Positions 1 to 11,124 of a DNA stretch of 64,000 bases are shown piece by piece (positions within the stretch are counted from its first letter, which is position 1; each line of letters starts with the position of its first letter). The notes under the pieces are model-generated. The model was given only the letters and a program-made list of their open reading frames with translations, was not told the DNA's origin and did no database searches. A program made the position numbers and the translations under genes. The stretch is from Lolium rigidum (Eukaryota; Streptophyta; Magnoliopsida; Poales; Poaceae), in NCBI RefSeq assembly GCF_022539505.1, contig NC_061510.1:271693687-271757686 (forward strand). Reading direction: 5' to 3'.

Positions 1-548
1 TGTGATATGATATGGCCCTTTAGTCTTTGCGCCTTCGATCTTCATCTCCAAAGCACGGACATGATCTCCATCATCAACGGGCATGATCTCCATCATCGTC
101 GGCGTAGCGTCAAGGTTCATGGCGCCGTCTTCATGGTTGTTCACCTCATGTAGCAACTATTACAACTACTTTGAAATACTACTCAACATGAAATTTAAAG
201 ACAACCATAAGGCTCCTGCCGGTTGCCACAATACAATAATGATCATCTCATACATATTCATCATCACATTATGGCCATATCACATCACCAAACCCTGCAA
301 AAACAAGTTAGACGCTCTCTAATTTGGTTTGCATATTTTACGTGGTTTAGGGTTTTCGATATAGATCTAATCTACCTACGAACATGAACCACAACGTTGA
401 TACTAATGTTGTCAATAGAAGAGTAAATTGAATCTTTACTATAGTAGGAGAGACAGACACCCGCAAAGCCTCTTATGCAATACAAGTTGCATGTCGAACG
501 AGGAACAAGTCTCATGAACGCGGTCATGTAAAGTTAGTCCGAGCCGCT
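1..548 (-). mobile_element. Angela/BARE-like Copia element, 5' leader (distal part)
   Basis: This is untranslated leader of a Ty1/Copia element read on the minus strand. It is the continuation of 7,253-7,375: removing the Gypsy insertion at 549-7,247 and one CCGCT duplication joins the two parts. I recognise the leader from the Angela/BARE/WIS family of Triticeae, and the LTR at 7,376-9,148 supports this. No gag reading frame is visible, so the coding part and the second LTR lie beyond the left edge. The only open frames are short and look incidental. Confidence 0.75.
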
Positions 549-2140
549 TGATGCGTGTAGTTGACACGTCCGTTGGGAACCCCAAGACGAAGGTGTGATG
601 TGCACAGCGGCAAGTTTCCCTCAGTAAGAAACCAAGGTTTAATCGAACCAGTAGGAGTCAACAAGCACATTGAAGGTTGATGGCGGCGGGATGTAGTGCG
701 GCGCAACACCAGAGATTCCGGCGCCAATGTGGAACCTGCACAACACAACCAAAGTACTTTGCCCCAACGAAACAGTGAGGTTGTCAATCTCACCGGCTTG
801 CTGTAACAAAGGATTAACCGTATTGTGTGGAAGATGATTGTTTGCAGAGAAAACGAGTAAAACAAGTATTGCGAGCAGATTTGTATTTCAGTATTAAAAG
901 AATGGACCGGGGTCCACAGCTCACTAGAGGTGTCTCTCCCATAAGATAAAAGCATGTTGGGTGAACAAATTACAGTCGGGCAATTGACAAATAGAGAGGG
1001 CATAACAATGCACATACATGACATGATAAGTATAGTGAGATTTAATTGGGCATTACGACAAAGTACATAGACCGCCATCCAACCGCATCTATGCCTAAAA
1101 AGTCCACCTTCAGAGTTATCATCCGAACCCCCTCCAGTATTAAGTTGCTAACAACGAGACAATTGCATTAAGTATGGTGCGTAATGTAATCAACAACTAC
1201 ATCCTCGGACATAGCGCCAATGTTTTATCCCTAGTGGCAACAAGCACAACACAACCTTAGAACTTTCGTCACTCGTCCCGGTGTCAATGCGGGCATGAAC
1301 CCACTATCGAGCATAAATACTCCCTCTTGGAGTTAAAAGCAAAAACTTGGCCAGAGCCTCTACTAGTAACGGAGAGCATGCAAGATCATAAACAACACAT
1401 ATGTAATAACTTGATAATTAACATGACATGGTATTCTCTATCCATCGGATCCCGACAAACACAACATAGAGTACTACAGATAGATGATCTTGATCATGTT
1501 AGGCAGCTCACAAGATCCAACAATGAAGCACAATGAGGAGAAGACAACCATCTAGCTACTGCTATGGACCCATAGTCCAGGGGTGAACTACTCACTCATC
1601 ACTCCGTAGGCGACCATGGCGGTGTAGAGTCCTCCGGGAGATGAATCCCCTCTCCGGCAGGGTGCCGGAGGAGATCTCCAGAATCCCCGAGATGGGATCG
1701 GCGGCGGCGGCGTCTCGGTAAGGTTTTCCGTATCGTGGTTTTTCGCATCGGGGTTTCGCGACGGAGGCTTTAAGTAGGCGGAAGGGCGAGTCGGGGGCCC
1801 GACGAGGGGCCCACACCACGGGCGGCGCGGGCCCCCTTGGCCGCGCCGCCATGTGGTCCGGCCACCTCGTGGCCCCACTTCGTATGCTCTTCGGTCTTCC
1901 GGAAGGTTCGTGGCGAAATAGGCCCCCGGGTCTTTGTTTCGTCCAATTCCGAGAATATTTCGTTACTAGGATTTCGAAACCAAAAACAGCAGAAAACGAG
2001 AACCGGCACTTCGGCATCTTGTTAATAGGTTAGTTCCAGAAAATGCACGAATATGACATAAAGTGTGCATAAAACATGTAGGTATCATCAATAATATGGC
2101 ATAGAACATAAGAAATTATCGATACGTCGGAGACGTATCA
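549..2140 (-). repeat. 3' LTR of the non-autonomous Athila-like element
   Basis: About 1,592 bp, nearly identical to 5,653-7,247 with scattered substitutions and small indels. Read on the minus strand it starts TGATACGTCTCC and ends CACGCATCA. A GC-rich inverted repeat lies at about 1,810-1,856, just upstream in the element's sense of a TATA-like CTACTTAAAGCC. Apparent reading frames on either strand are GC-rich chance frames. Confidence 0.92.
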
Positions 2141-4723
2141 AGCATCCCTAAGCTTAGTTCTGCTCGTCCCGAGCAGGTAAAACGATAACAAAGATAATTT
2201 CTGAAGTGATATGCCATCATAACCTTGATCATACTATTTGTAAACATATGTAGTGGATGCAGCGATCAAAACAATGGTAATGACATGAGTAAACAGGTGA
2301 ATCATATAGCAAAGACTTTCATGAATAGTACTTCAAGACAAGTATTAATAAGTCTTGCATAAGAGTTAACTCATAAAGCAATAAATCAAAGTAAAGGTAT
2401 TGAAGCAACACAAAGGAAGATTAAGTTTCAGCGGTTGCTTTCAACTTGTAACATGTATATCTCATGGATAATCGTCAACATAGAGTAATATAACAAGTAC
2501 AATATGCAAGTATGTAGGAATCAATGCACAGTTCACACAAGTGTTTGCTTCTTGAGGTGGAGAGAAATAGGTGAACTGACTCAACATAAAAGTAAAGAGA
2601 ATGGTCCTTCAAAGAGGAAAGCATTGATTGCTATATTTGTGCTAGAGCTTTCATTTTGAAAACATGAAACAATTTTGTCAACGGTAGTAATAAAGCATAT
2701 GAGTTATGAAAGTTATATCTTACAAGTTGCAAGTCTCATGCATAGTATACTAATAGTGCCCGCACCTTGTCCTAATTAACTTGGACTACCGGATCTTTGC
2801 AATGCACATGTTTTGACCAAGTGTCACAATGGGGTACCTCCATGCCGCCTGTACAAAGGTCTAAGGAGAAAGCTCGCATTTTGGATTTCTCGCTTTTGAT
2901 TATTCTCAACTTAGACATCCATACCGGGACAACATGGACAACAGATAATGGACTCCTCTTTAATGCATAAGCATGTGGCAACAATTATTATTCTCATATG
3001 AGATTGAGGATATATGTCCAAACTGAAACTTCCACCATGAATCATGGCTTTAGTTAGCGGCCCAAAGTTCTTCTCTAACAATATGCATGCTCCAACCATA
3101 AAGGTGGTAGATCTCTCTTGCTTCGGACAAGACGGACATGCATAGCAACTCACATGATATCCAACAAAGAATAGTTGATGGCGTCCCCGAAACATGGTTA
3201 TCGCACAACAAGCAACTTAATAAGAGATAAAGTGCATAAGTACATATTCAATACCACAATAGTTTTTAAGCTATTTGTCCCATGAGCTATATATTGCAAA
3301 GGTGAATGATGGAATTTTAAAGGTAGCACTCAAGCAATTTACTTTGGAATGGCGGATAAATACCATGTAGTAGGTAGGTATGGTGGACACAAATGGCATA
3401 GTGGTTGGCTCAAGTATTTTGGATGCATGAGAAGTATTCCCTCTCGATACAAGGTTTAGGCTAGCAAGGTTATTTGAAACAAACACAAGGATGAACGGTA
3501 CAGCAAAACTCACATAAAAGACATATGGTAAACATTATAAGACTCCATACCGTCTTCCTTGTTGTTCAAAACTCAATACTAGATGTTATCTAGACTCTAG
3601 AGAAACCAAATATGCAAACCAAATTAGCAAGCTCTAAGTATTTCTTCATTAATGGGTGCAAAGTATATGATGCAAGAGCTTAAACATGAGCACAACAATT
3701 GCCAAGTATCAAATTATCCAAGACATTTTAGAGTTACTACATGTAGCATTTTCCAATTCCAACCATATAACAATTTAACGAAGAAGAAACTTCGCCATGA
3801 ATACTATGAGTAGAGCCTAAGGACATATTTGTCCATATGCTACAGCGGAGCGTGTCTCTCTCCCATAAAGTGAATGCTAGGATCCCTTTTATTCAAACAA
3901 AATAAAAAGCAAAAACAAACTGACGCTCCAAGCAAAGTACATAAGATGTGACGGAATAAAAATATAGTTTCAGGGGAGGAACCTGATAATGTTGTCGATG
4001 AAGAAGGGGATGCCTTGGGCATCCCCAAGCTTAGACGCTTGAGTCTTCTTAAAATATGCAGGGGTGAACCACCGGGGCATCCCCAAGCTTAGAGCTTTCA
4101 CTCTCCTTGATCATATTGCATCATACTCCTCTCTTGATCCTTGAAAACTTCCTCCACACCAAACTCGAAACAACTCATTAGAGGGTTAGTGCATAATAAA
4201 AATTCACATGTTCAGAGGTGACACAATCATTCTTAACACTTCTGGACATTGCATAAAGCTACTGGACATTAGTGGATCAAAGAAATTCATCCAACATAGC
4301 AAAAGAGGCAATGCGAAATAAAAGACAGAATCTGTCAAAACAGAACAGTCCGTAAAGATGGATTTTATTAGGCCACCAGACTTGCTCAAATGAAAATGCC
4401 CAAATTGAATGAAAGTTGCGTACATATCTGAGGATCATGCATGTAAATTGGCTTAATTTTCTGAGCTACCTACAGGGAGGTAGACCCAGATTCATGACAG
4501 CAAAGAAATCTGGAACTGCGCAGTAATCCAAATCTAGTACTTACTTTACTATCAAAGACTTTACTTGGCACAACAAAACACAAAACTAAGATAAGGAGAG
4601 GTTGCTACAGTAGTAAACAACTTCCAAGACACAAATATAAAACAAAGTACTGTAGCAAAATAACACATGGGTTATCTCCCAAGAAGTTCTTTCTTTATAG
4701 CCGTTAAGATGGGCTAAGCAGTT
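2141..4723 (-). other. Noncoding 3' interior of the Athila-like element
   Basis: This stretch lies between the ORF and the 3' LTR. It is closely matched, in reverse orientation, by 56,030-58,609 in the second copy, including short frames such as 2,772-2,984 against 57,763-57,975. The matching covers untranslated and frame-interrupted DNA alike, so I read it as shared noncoding sequence rather than a protein. The junction with the LTR carries AAGCTTAGGGATGCT in the element's sense, a plausible degenerate polypurine tract. Confidence 0.75.
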
Positions 4724-5389
4724 TTAATGATGCACTCGCAAGAAATAGTAGTTGAAGCAAAAGAGAGCATCAAGAGGCAAATTCAAAACACATTTAAGTC
4801 TAACATGCTTCCTATGCATAGGAATCTTGTAAATAAACAAGTTCATGAGGAACAAAGTAACAAGCATAGGAAGATAAAACAAGTGTAGCTTAAAAAAATT
4901 CAGCACATAGAGAGGTGTTTTAGTAACATGAAAATTTCTACAACCATATTTTCCTCTCTCATAATAATTTTCAGTAGCATCATGAGCAAACTCAACAATG
5001 TAACTATCACATAAAGCATTCTTATCATGAGTCTCATGCATAAAATTATTACTCTCCACGTAAGCATAATCAATTTTATTAGTTGTAGTGGGAGCAAATT
5101 CAACAAAGTGGCTATCATCATATATAGGAGACATATTGTAATCATAAAAGAAAATTTTCACCTCAATGCTTGGGGGACTAAAAAGATCATGCTTATCAGA
5201 GCCAGCTTCCCCAAGCTTAGAATTTTCCATAGCATTAGCAACAATGGTGTTCAAAGCATCCATAGTAATAACATTCCCATTAGCATGCATATAAAGTTCC
5301 ATGGGTTTTTTAATTCTCTCTTCAAACACATCATGTCCTAATTCAAGATAAAGTTCATAAAGATCTCTCATATTTTTGTTGTTTTCCAT
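4724..5389 (-). CDS. Retroelement ORF of unknown function with hydrophobic C-terminal segments
   Basis: The 221-codon frame is the only sizeable ORF in this element and lies directly downstream of the primer-binding site, where gag is usually found. The N-terminal two thirds are polar and acidic, rich in Asp, Asn and Tyr. The C-terminal third has two hydrophobic stretches (around residues 165-188 and 200-215), one followed by a basic KIPMHRKHVRLK segment. A close homologue of 241 codons lies at 62,561-63,286 in an element with a different LTR. I see no protease, nucleocapsid knuckle or polymerase motif. It could be a membrane or envelope-like protein, or a remnant. I do not recognise a named family. 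Confidence 0.6.
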   Translation of the reverse strand: MENNKNMRDLYELYLELGHDVFEERIKKPMELYMHANGNVITMDALNTIVANAMENSKLGEAGSDKHDLFSPPSIEVKIFFYDYNMSPIYDDSHFVEFAPTTTNKIDYAYVESNNFMHETHDKNALCDSYIVEFAHDATENYYERGKYGCRNFHVTKTPLYVLNFFKLHLFYLPMLVTLFLMNLFIYKIPMHRKHVRLKCVLNLPLDALFCFNYYFLRVHH

Positions 5390-5624
5390 TATGCTTAACT
5401 AGTGAAATAAAAACATGCATGATATTAAGTAAAGTAAAACAAGTAACTAATTTTTTTGTGTTTTTGATATAGCAAACAAGATAGCAAATAAAGTAAAACT
5501 AGCAACTAATTTTTTTGTATTTTGATTTAGTGCAGCAAACAAAGTAGTAAATAAAATAAAGCAAGACAAAAAACAAAGTAAAGAGATTGAGAAGTGGAGA
5601 CTCCCCTTGCAGCGTGTCTTGATC

Positions 5625-5642
5625 TCCCCGGCAACGGCGCCA
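5625..5642 (-). other. Primer-binding site, tRNA-Asp type
   Basis: On the minus strand this reads TGGCGCCGTTGCCGGGGA, 10 bp inside the 5' LTR. This is the form used by Athila-lineage elements and fits the 3' end of plant tRNA-Asp (from memory). It fixes the orientation of the element. Confidence 0.8.
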
Positions 5643-5652
5643 GAAATTTGCT

Positions 5653-7247
5653 TGATGCGTGTAGTTGACACGTCCGTTGGGAACCCCAAGAGGAAGGTGT
5701 GATGCGCACAGCGGCAAGTTTCCCTCAGTAAGAAGCCAAGGTTTAATCGAACCAGTAGGAGTCAAGAAGCACGTTGAAGGTTGATGGCGGCGGGATGTAG
5801 TGCGGCGCAACACCGGAGATTCCGGCGCCAACGTGGAACCCGCACAACACAACCAAAGTACTTTGCCCCAACGAAACGAGTGAGGTTGTCAATCTCACCG
5901 GCTTGTTGTAACAAAGGATTAACCGTATTGTGTGGAAGATGATTGTTTGCAGAGAAAACGATAAAACAAGTATTGCGAGCAGATTTGTATTTCGAGTATT
6001 AAAAGAATGGACCGGGGTCCACGAGTTCACTAGAGGTGTCTCTCCCATAAGATAAAAGCATGTTGGGTGAACAAATTACAGTCGGGCAATTGACAAATAG
6101 AGAGGGCATACCAATGCACATACATGACATGATAAGTATAGTGAGATTTAATTGGGCATTACGACAAAGTACATAGACCGCCATCCAATCGCATCTATGC
6201 CTAAAAAGTCCACCTTCGAGGTTATCATCCGAACCCCCTCCGGTATTAAGTTGCTAACAACGGACAATTGCATTAAGTATGGTGCGTAATGTAATCAACA
6301 ACTACATCCTCGGACATAGCGCCAATGTTTTATCCCTAGTGGCAACGAGCACAACACAACCTTAGAACTTTCTCATCACTGTCCCAGGTGTCAATGCAGG
6401 CATGAACCCACTATCGAGCATAAATACTCCCTCTTGGAGTTAAAAGCAAAAACTTGGCCGAGCCTCTACTAGTAACGGAGAGCATGCAAGATCATAAACA
6501 ACACATATGTAATAACTTGATAATTAACATGACATGGTATTCTCTATCCATCGGATCCCGACAAACACAACATAGAGTATTACGGATAGATGATCTTGAT
6601 CATGTTAGGCAGCTCACAAGATCCAACAATGAAGCACAATGAGGAGAAGACAACCATCTAGCTACTGCTATGGACCCATAGTCCAGGGGTGAACTACTCA
6701 CTCATCACTCCGGAGGCGACCATGGCGGTGTAGAGTCCTCCGGGAGATGAATCCCCTCTCCGGCGGGGTGCCGGAGGAGATCTCCGGAATCCCCGAGATG
6801 GGATCGGCGGCGGCGTCTCGGTAAGGTTTTCCGTATCGTGGTTTTTCGCATCGGGGGTTTCGCGACGGAGGCTTTAAGTAGGCGGAAGGGCGGAGTCGGG
6901 GCCCGACGAGGGGCCCACACCACGGGCGGCGCGGGCCCCCCCTTGGCCGCGCCGCCATGTGGTCTGGCCACCTCGTGGCCCCACTTCGTATGCTCTTCGG
7001 TCTTCTGGAAGGTTCGTGGCGAAATAGGCCCCTAGGTCTTTGTTTCGTCCAATTCCGAGAATATTTCGTTACTAGGATTTCTGAAACCAAAAACAGCAGA
7101 AAACGAGAACCGGCACTTCGGCATCTTGTTAATAGGTTAGTTCCAGAAAATGCACGAATATGACATAAAGTGTGCATAAAACATGTAGGTATCATCAATA
7201 ATATGGCATAGAACATAACAAATTATCGATACGTCGGAGACGTATCA
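5653..7247 (-). repeat. 5' LTR of the non-autonomous Athila-like element
   Basis: About 1,595 bp and the partner of 549-2,140. It adjoins the primer-binding site, which makes it the transcriptional 5' LTR on the minus strand. Its outer end abuts the CCGCT duplication at 7,248-7,252. The GC-rich inverted repeat recurs at about 6,911-6,961. Confidence 0.92.
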
Positions 7248-7362
7248 CCGCTTCATCCCACTATGCCATAAAGATGCAAAGTACTCAACTAAAGATAACA
7301 AGAGCATCAACGCCCACAAAACCATTGTGTTCTACTCGTGCAACCATCTATGCATAGACACG

Positions 7363-7374
7363 GCTCTGATACCA
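7363..7374 (-). other. Copia primer-binding site (tRNA-iMet)
   Basis: The minus strand reads TGGTATCAGAGC immediately after the LTR. This is the standard plant Copia primer site, complementary to initiator methionine tRNA. Confidence 0.85.
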
Positions 7375-7375
7375 C

Positions 7376-9148
7376 CGTAGGATAACGTTGCATAGAAAAC
7401 AAAAATTTTCCTACCGCGAACACGCAATCCAAGCCAAGATGCAATCTAGAAGACGGTAGCAACGAGGGGGTATCGAGTCTCACCCTTGAAGAGATTCCAA
7501 AGCCTACAAGATGAGGCTCTTGTTGCTGCGGTAGACGTTCACTTGCCGCTTGCAAAAGCGCGTAGAAGATCTTGATCACGATCGGTTCCGGCGCCACGAA
7601 CGGGCAGCACCTCCGTACTCGGTCACACGTTCGGTTGTTGATGAAGACGACGTCCACCTCCCCGTTCCGGCGGGCAGCGGAAGTAGTAGCTCCTCTTGAA
7701 TCCGACGAGCACGACAGCGTGGTGTCGGTGGTGGTGGAGAAATCCGGCGGAGCTTCACTTAAGCGTGCGGGATGTGGTGGAGGAGAGAGACCGCTAGGGT
7801 TTGGGGAGAGGGGCGCCGGCTAGGGCACCCTTGAGGGGTGCGGCCATGGTGGTGGCTTGAGTGGCCGGCCAGCCCCTCTCTCCCCCTCTTTATATAGGTG
7901 GAGGCCCCAAGGTTTAGGTCAAAGAGTCCGAATAAGACCCCAACAAAACCTTCCAAGTGTCCAAACCTAGGGGGAGTGGGACCCCCCCTTTCCTTGGTGG
8001 GGTGGCCGGCCACCATGGTGGGGAGTCCACTTGGGACTCCTCCTCCCTTAGGTTGGCCGGCCAAGGTGGGTGGAGTCCCTCTGGGACTCCACCTTCCATC
8101 CTTGTTTCTTCCGGACTTTTCTAGAACCTTCTAGAACCTTCCATAGAACCTTCCGGATCATTTTAATTCACATAAAATGACATCCTATATATGAATCTTA
8201 TTCTCCGGACCATTCCGGAACTCCTCGTGATGTCCGGGATCTCATCCGGGACTCCGAACAAATATTCGAACTCCATTCCATATTCAAGTACTACCATTTC
8301 AACATCCAACTTTAAGTGTGTCACCCTACGGTTCGTGAACTATGCGGACATGGTTGAGTACTCACTCCGACCAATAACCAATAGCGGGATCCGGAGATCC
8401 ATAATGGCTCCCACATATTCAACGATGACTTTAGTGATCGAATGAACCATTCACATACGATACCAATTCCCTTTGTCACGCGATATTTTACTTGTCCGAG
8501 GTTTGATCTTCGGTATCACTCTATACCTTGTTCAACCTCGTCTCCCGACAAGTACTCTTTACTCGTACCGTGGTATGTGGTCTCTTATGAACTTATTCAT
8601 ATGCTTGCAAGACATTAGACGACATTCCACCGAGAGGGCCCGAGTATATCTATCCGTCATCGGGATGGACAAATCCCATCGTTGATCCATATGCCTCAAC
8701 TCATACTTTCCGGATACTTAATCCCACCTTTATAACCACCCATTTACGCGAGTGGCGTTTGATGTAATCAAAGTACCTTTCCGGTATAAGTGATTTACAT
8801 GATCTCATGGTCATAAGGACTAGGTAACTATGTATCGAAAGCTTATAGCAAATAACTTAATGACGAGATCTTATGCTACGCTTAATTGGGTGTGTCCATT
8901 ACATCATTCATATAATGATATAACCTTGTTATTAATAACATCCAATGTTCATGATTATGAAACTAATCATTCATTAATCAACAAGCTAGTTTAAGAGGCA
9001 TACTAGGGACTTCTTTGTTGTCTATATATCACACATGTACTAATGTTTCGGTTAATACAATTATAGCATGATATATAAACATTTATCATAAACATAAAGA
9101 TATAAATAATAACCACTTTATTATTGCCTCTAGGGCATATCTCCTTCA
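7376..9148 (-). repeat. 5' LTR of Angela/BARE-like Copia element
   Basis: About 1.77 kb. In its own sense it opens with TGAAGGAGATATGCCCTAGA and ends in CCTACG, next to the primer site; the last base of the expected TG..CA ends has mutated. The middle contains imperfectly repeated GGCCGGCC-rich blocks (about 7,860-8,100). No real gene is seen inside. Confidence 0.82.
7889..7896 (-). promoter_or_regulatory. TATA box of the Copia LTR promoter
   Basis: The minus strand reads CCTATATAAAGAGGG here, a clean TATA box about 1.25 kb into the LTR. This is where Angela/BARE LTRs start transcription. Confidence 0.6.
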
Positions 9149-10820
9149 CGGTTTGCGACGATGGTTGCGGCATCGGCATCCTACTCGTGTCGCCCCGGGG
9201 GGCAACCTACACTTTCTCCATCAGGCTATCTACCCCTTGCACCAATAATGTTGCTGAGTATGAAGCGGTACGTAAGGGGATGGAGTTGCTGATTGAAGCC
9301 GGGGCAGAAGCAGTGGAACTCTTTGGAGATTCAAAGTTGGTGATCTCCCAGCTCACGGACGAATACAAGTGTGAGAGCGAGTCACTCTTCCCGTTATGGA
9401 TGCATTGCCGCGAGTTGATGACACAGTTCAGGTACATAAATTTCAACTGGGTCCCAAGGTCGCAGAATACGGAGGCGAACGATCTCGCACAGATGGCATC
9501 AGGCTATAAGGAGACAGTGGAAGAAGCCGATGTCCAGATACATTTCATGGAGCCAGATGATTGGAGAGCCGATATCTTCAATTACTTGAAAGATCCGGCT
9601 CGGGGGCACCTAAACGGATAAGGTACAAGGCCATGAAGTATGTCCTTATCGGAGATGACATGTTCTACGAGGACCTTGGAAGGGTTACTTCTCAAATGTT
9701 TGGGAACAGCCGAGGCGAATCGGCTCTTACACGAGGTACATGAAGGCGCCTGTGGAACTCATCAATCGGCTCATAAGATGAAGTGGTTGATCAGGCGATC
9801 AGGGTTTTATTGGCCCACCATGCTTGAGGACTGTTTCAATTACTATAAAGGGTGTCAAGCATGTCAGAGGTTTGGGAGTATCCAGATGGTGCCCGCATCA
9901 GCGATGAACCCCATCATCAAGCCTTGGCCATTTCGAGGATGGGGCATGGACATGATCGGCAAAATCCATCCTGCATCAAGCAAAGGCCACGAGTGGATCT
10001 TGGCCATCACAGATTATTTCACTAAATGGGTGGAGGCCGTCCCTATGAAGTCAGTAAAATCAGAAGATGTTATCAATTTTGTAAAGAACATGTCATTCAT
10101 AGGTTCGGGATTCCCCAGACTATCACGACCGATGGGGGTTCGGTCTTTATCTCCAAAGAATTCAGAAAGTTCTGCGACGACATGGGAATTAAGCTGATCC
10201 GATCGTCTCCATACTATGCTCAGGCGAATGGGCAGGCTGAAGCGTCCAACAAAAGCCTTATCAAGCTGATTAAGAGGAAAATCGACGAGTATCCTAGACG
10301 TTGGCACGAGGTATTATCGGAGGCTTTGTGGGCTTATCGCATGTCATGTCATGGAGCAGTGAAAACCTCACCGTACCATCTGGTCTATGGGCAAGAAGCC
10401 GTGTTACCCTGGGAAATCACGGCTGGGTCGAGACGTGTCACGTTTCAGAATGACTTGATGACTGAAGAGTATGCAGCATTGATGAGTGATAGCGTTGAGG
10501 ATCTGACGGAACTCAGACTTTGGTCACTTGAGAAAATCAAGGAGAACAAGGCCAAGGTGGCTCGTTCATATAATAAGAAGGTGAAGCCAAAGGGGTTCCA
10601 CGTTGGTGATCTGGTATGGGAAGCTGTACTGCCGTTGGGGACTAAGGACAAGGCATATGGCAAATGGTCTCCAAATTGGCACGGGCCGTACAGAGTTGAT
10701 CAAGTCCTAAAGGGTAATGCGTACATGCTCGAGCAGTTGGATGGTGTGAAGTTCCCAGTGGCCGTCAATGGCCAGCATCTCAAGAAGTATTTCCCAAGTA
10801 TGTGGGATGATGGGCAGTGA
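9149..10820 (+). pseudogene. Gypsy pol fragment: RNase H and integrase, frameshifted
   Basis: Translation resumes at about 9,152 with VCDDGCGIGILLVSP, the start of an RNase H fold whose preceding catalytic segment is cut off by the Copia insertion. The domain continues through NNVAEYEA and FGDSKLVISQL to about 9,500. The integrase zinc-binding domain follows (LLHEVHEGACGTHQSAHK, then CQACQRFG, about 9,725-9,880). The catalytic core shows GMDMIGKI, ITDYFTKWVEA and TTDGGSVFISKEF, and NGQAEASNKSLIKLIKRK near the third acidic residue. The C-terminal part ends at a stop at 10,818-10,820. Frameshifts near 9,600, 9,665 and 10,090 break the frame, so it is dead. The function would be cDNA processing and insertion. 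Confidence 0.85.
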
Positions 10821-11124
10821 GATACGGGGGCCGATTTTAAAATCGGCCAGTAAATTTTTTTTTACATTAACTTGAGCAGTGGAATATGGGGGCCGATGTA
10901 TGCAATCGGCCGATAAAAAATAATACATGTGCGAAGCAAGAGCCGATGTATGGTGGTGCGTTGACATACTTTGGCAGTCGGAATGATGAAAATTGGAGAA
11001 CCAAATTGGAGGAATATTCTTCATTGATTAACAGAAAGATCTTACAAGGAAGAGCCGATGGCTCTCAAAAGGATCATCCGATGCCTAATGCACTACTACT
11101 ACTGACCCTACACTACTCCCTAAT
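10821..11124 (+). other. Noncoding 3' region of the Tat-like element
   Basis: Short repeats built on GGGGGCCGAT and AATCGGCC recur at 10,826-10,915, and GAGCCGAT recurs to about 11,060 and again near 12,800. No coding frame of interest is seen on the plus strand. Confidence 0.6.

Larger units (their letters stand above)
549..7247 (-). mobile_element. Complete non-autonomous Athila-like Gypsy LTR retrotransposon
   Basis: Two near-identical LTRs of about 1.6 kb (549-2,140 and 5,653-7,247) flank a 3.5-kb interior. The element is bounded by a 5-bp target duplication, CCGCT, at 544-548 and 7,248-7,252. In its own sense (minus) the LTR begins TGATACGTCTCC and ends CACGCATCA. A primer-binding site lies beside the right-hand LTR, so transcription runs right to left. 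The interior has one ORF of 221 codons and a long noncoding 3' part, with no gag, protease, reverse transcriptase or integrase, so it must be mobilised in trans. It sits inside the Copia leader and is the youngest layer of this stack. Confidence 0.92.
7253..9148 (-). mobile_element. Angela/BARE-like Copia element, 5' LTR and start of leader
   Basis: Read on the minus strand, the LTR opens at 9,148 and soon carries ATATGCCCTAGAGGCAATAA, the hallmark start of Angela/BARE/WIS LTRs. It ends near 7,376 and is followed by the initiator-Met primer site TGGTATCAGAGC. The leader then continues to 7,253, where the Athila-like element begins, and resumes at 548. The element was inserted into the RNase H region of the Tat-like element to its right. 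Its coding region and second LTR are outside the window. Confidence 0.85.

Noticed and set aside
524..1078. 184-codon minus frame inside the LTR, repeated in other LTR copies
   Set aside because: It recurs only as part of the LTR, is broken in the other copies, and crosses the LTR end into Copia sequence.
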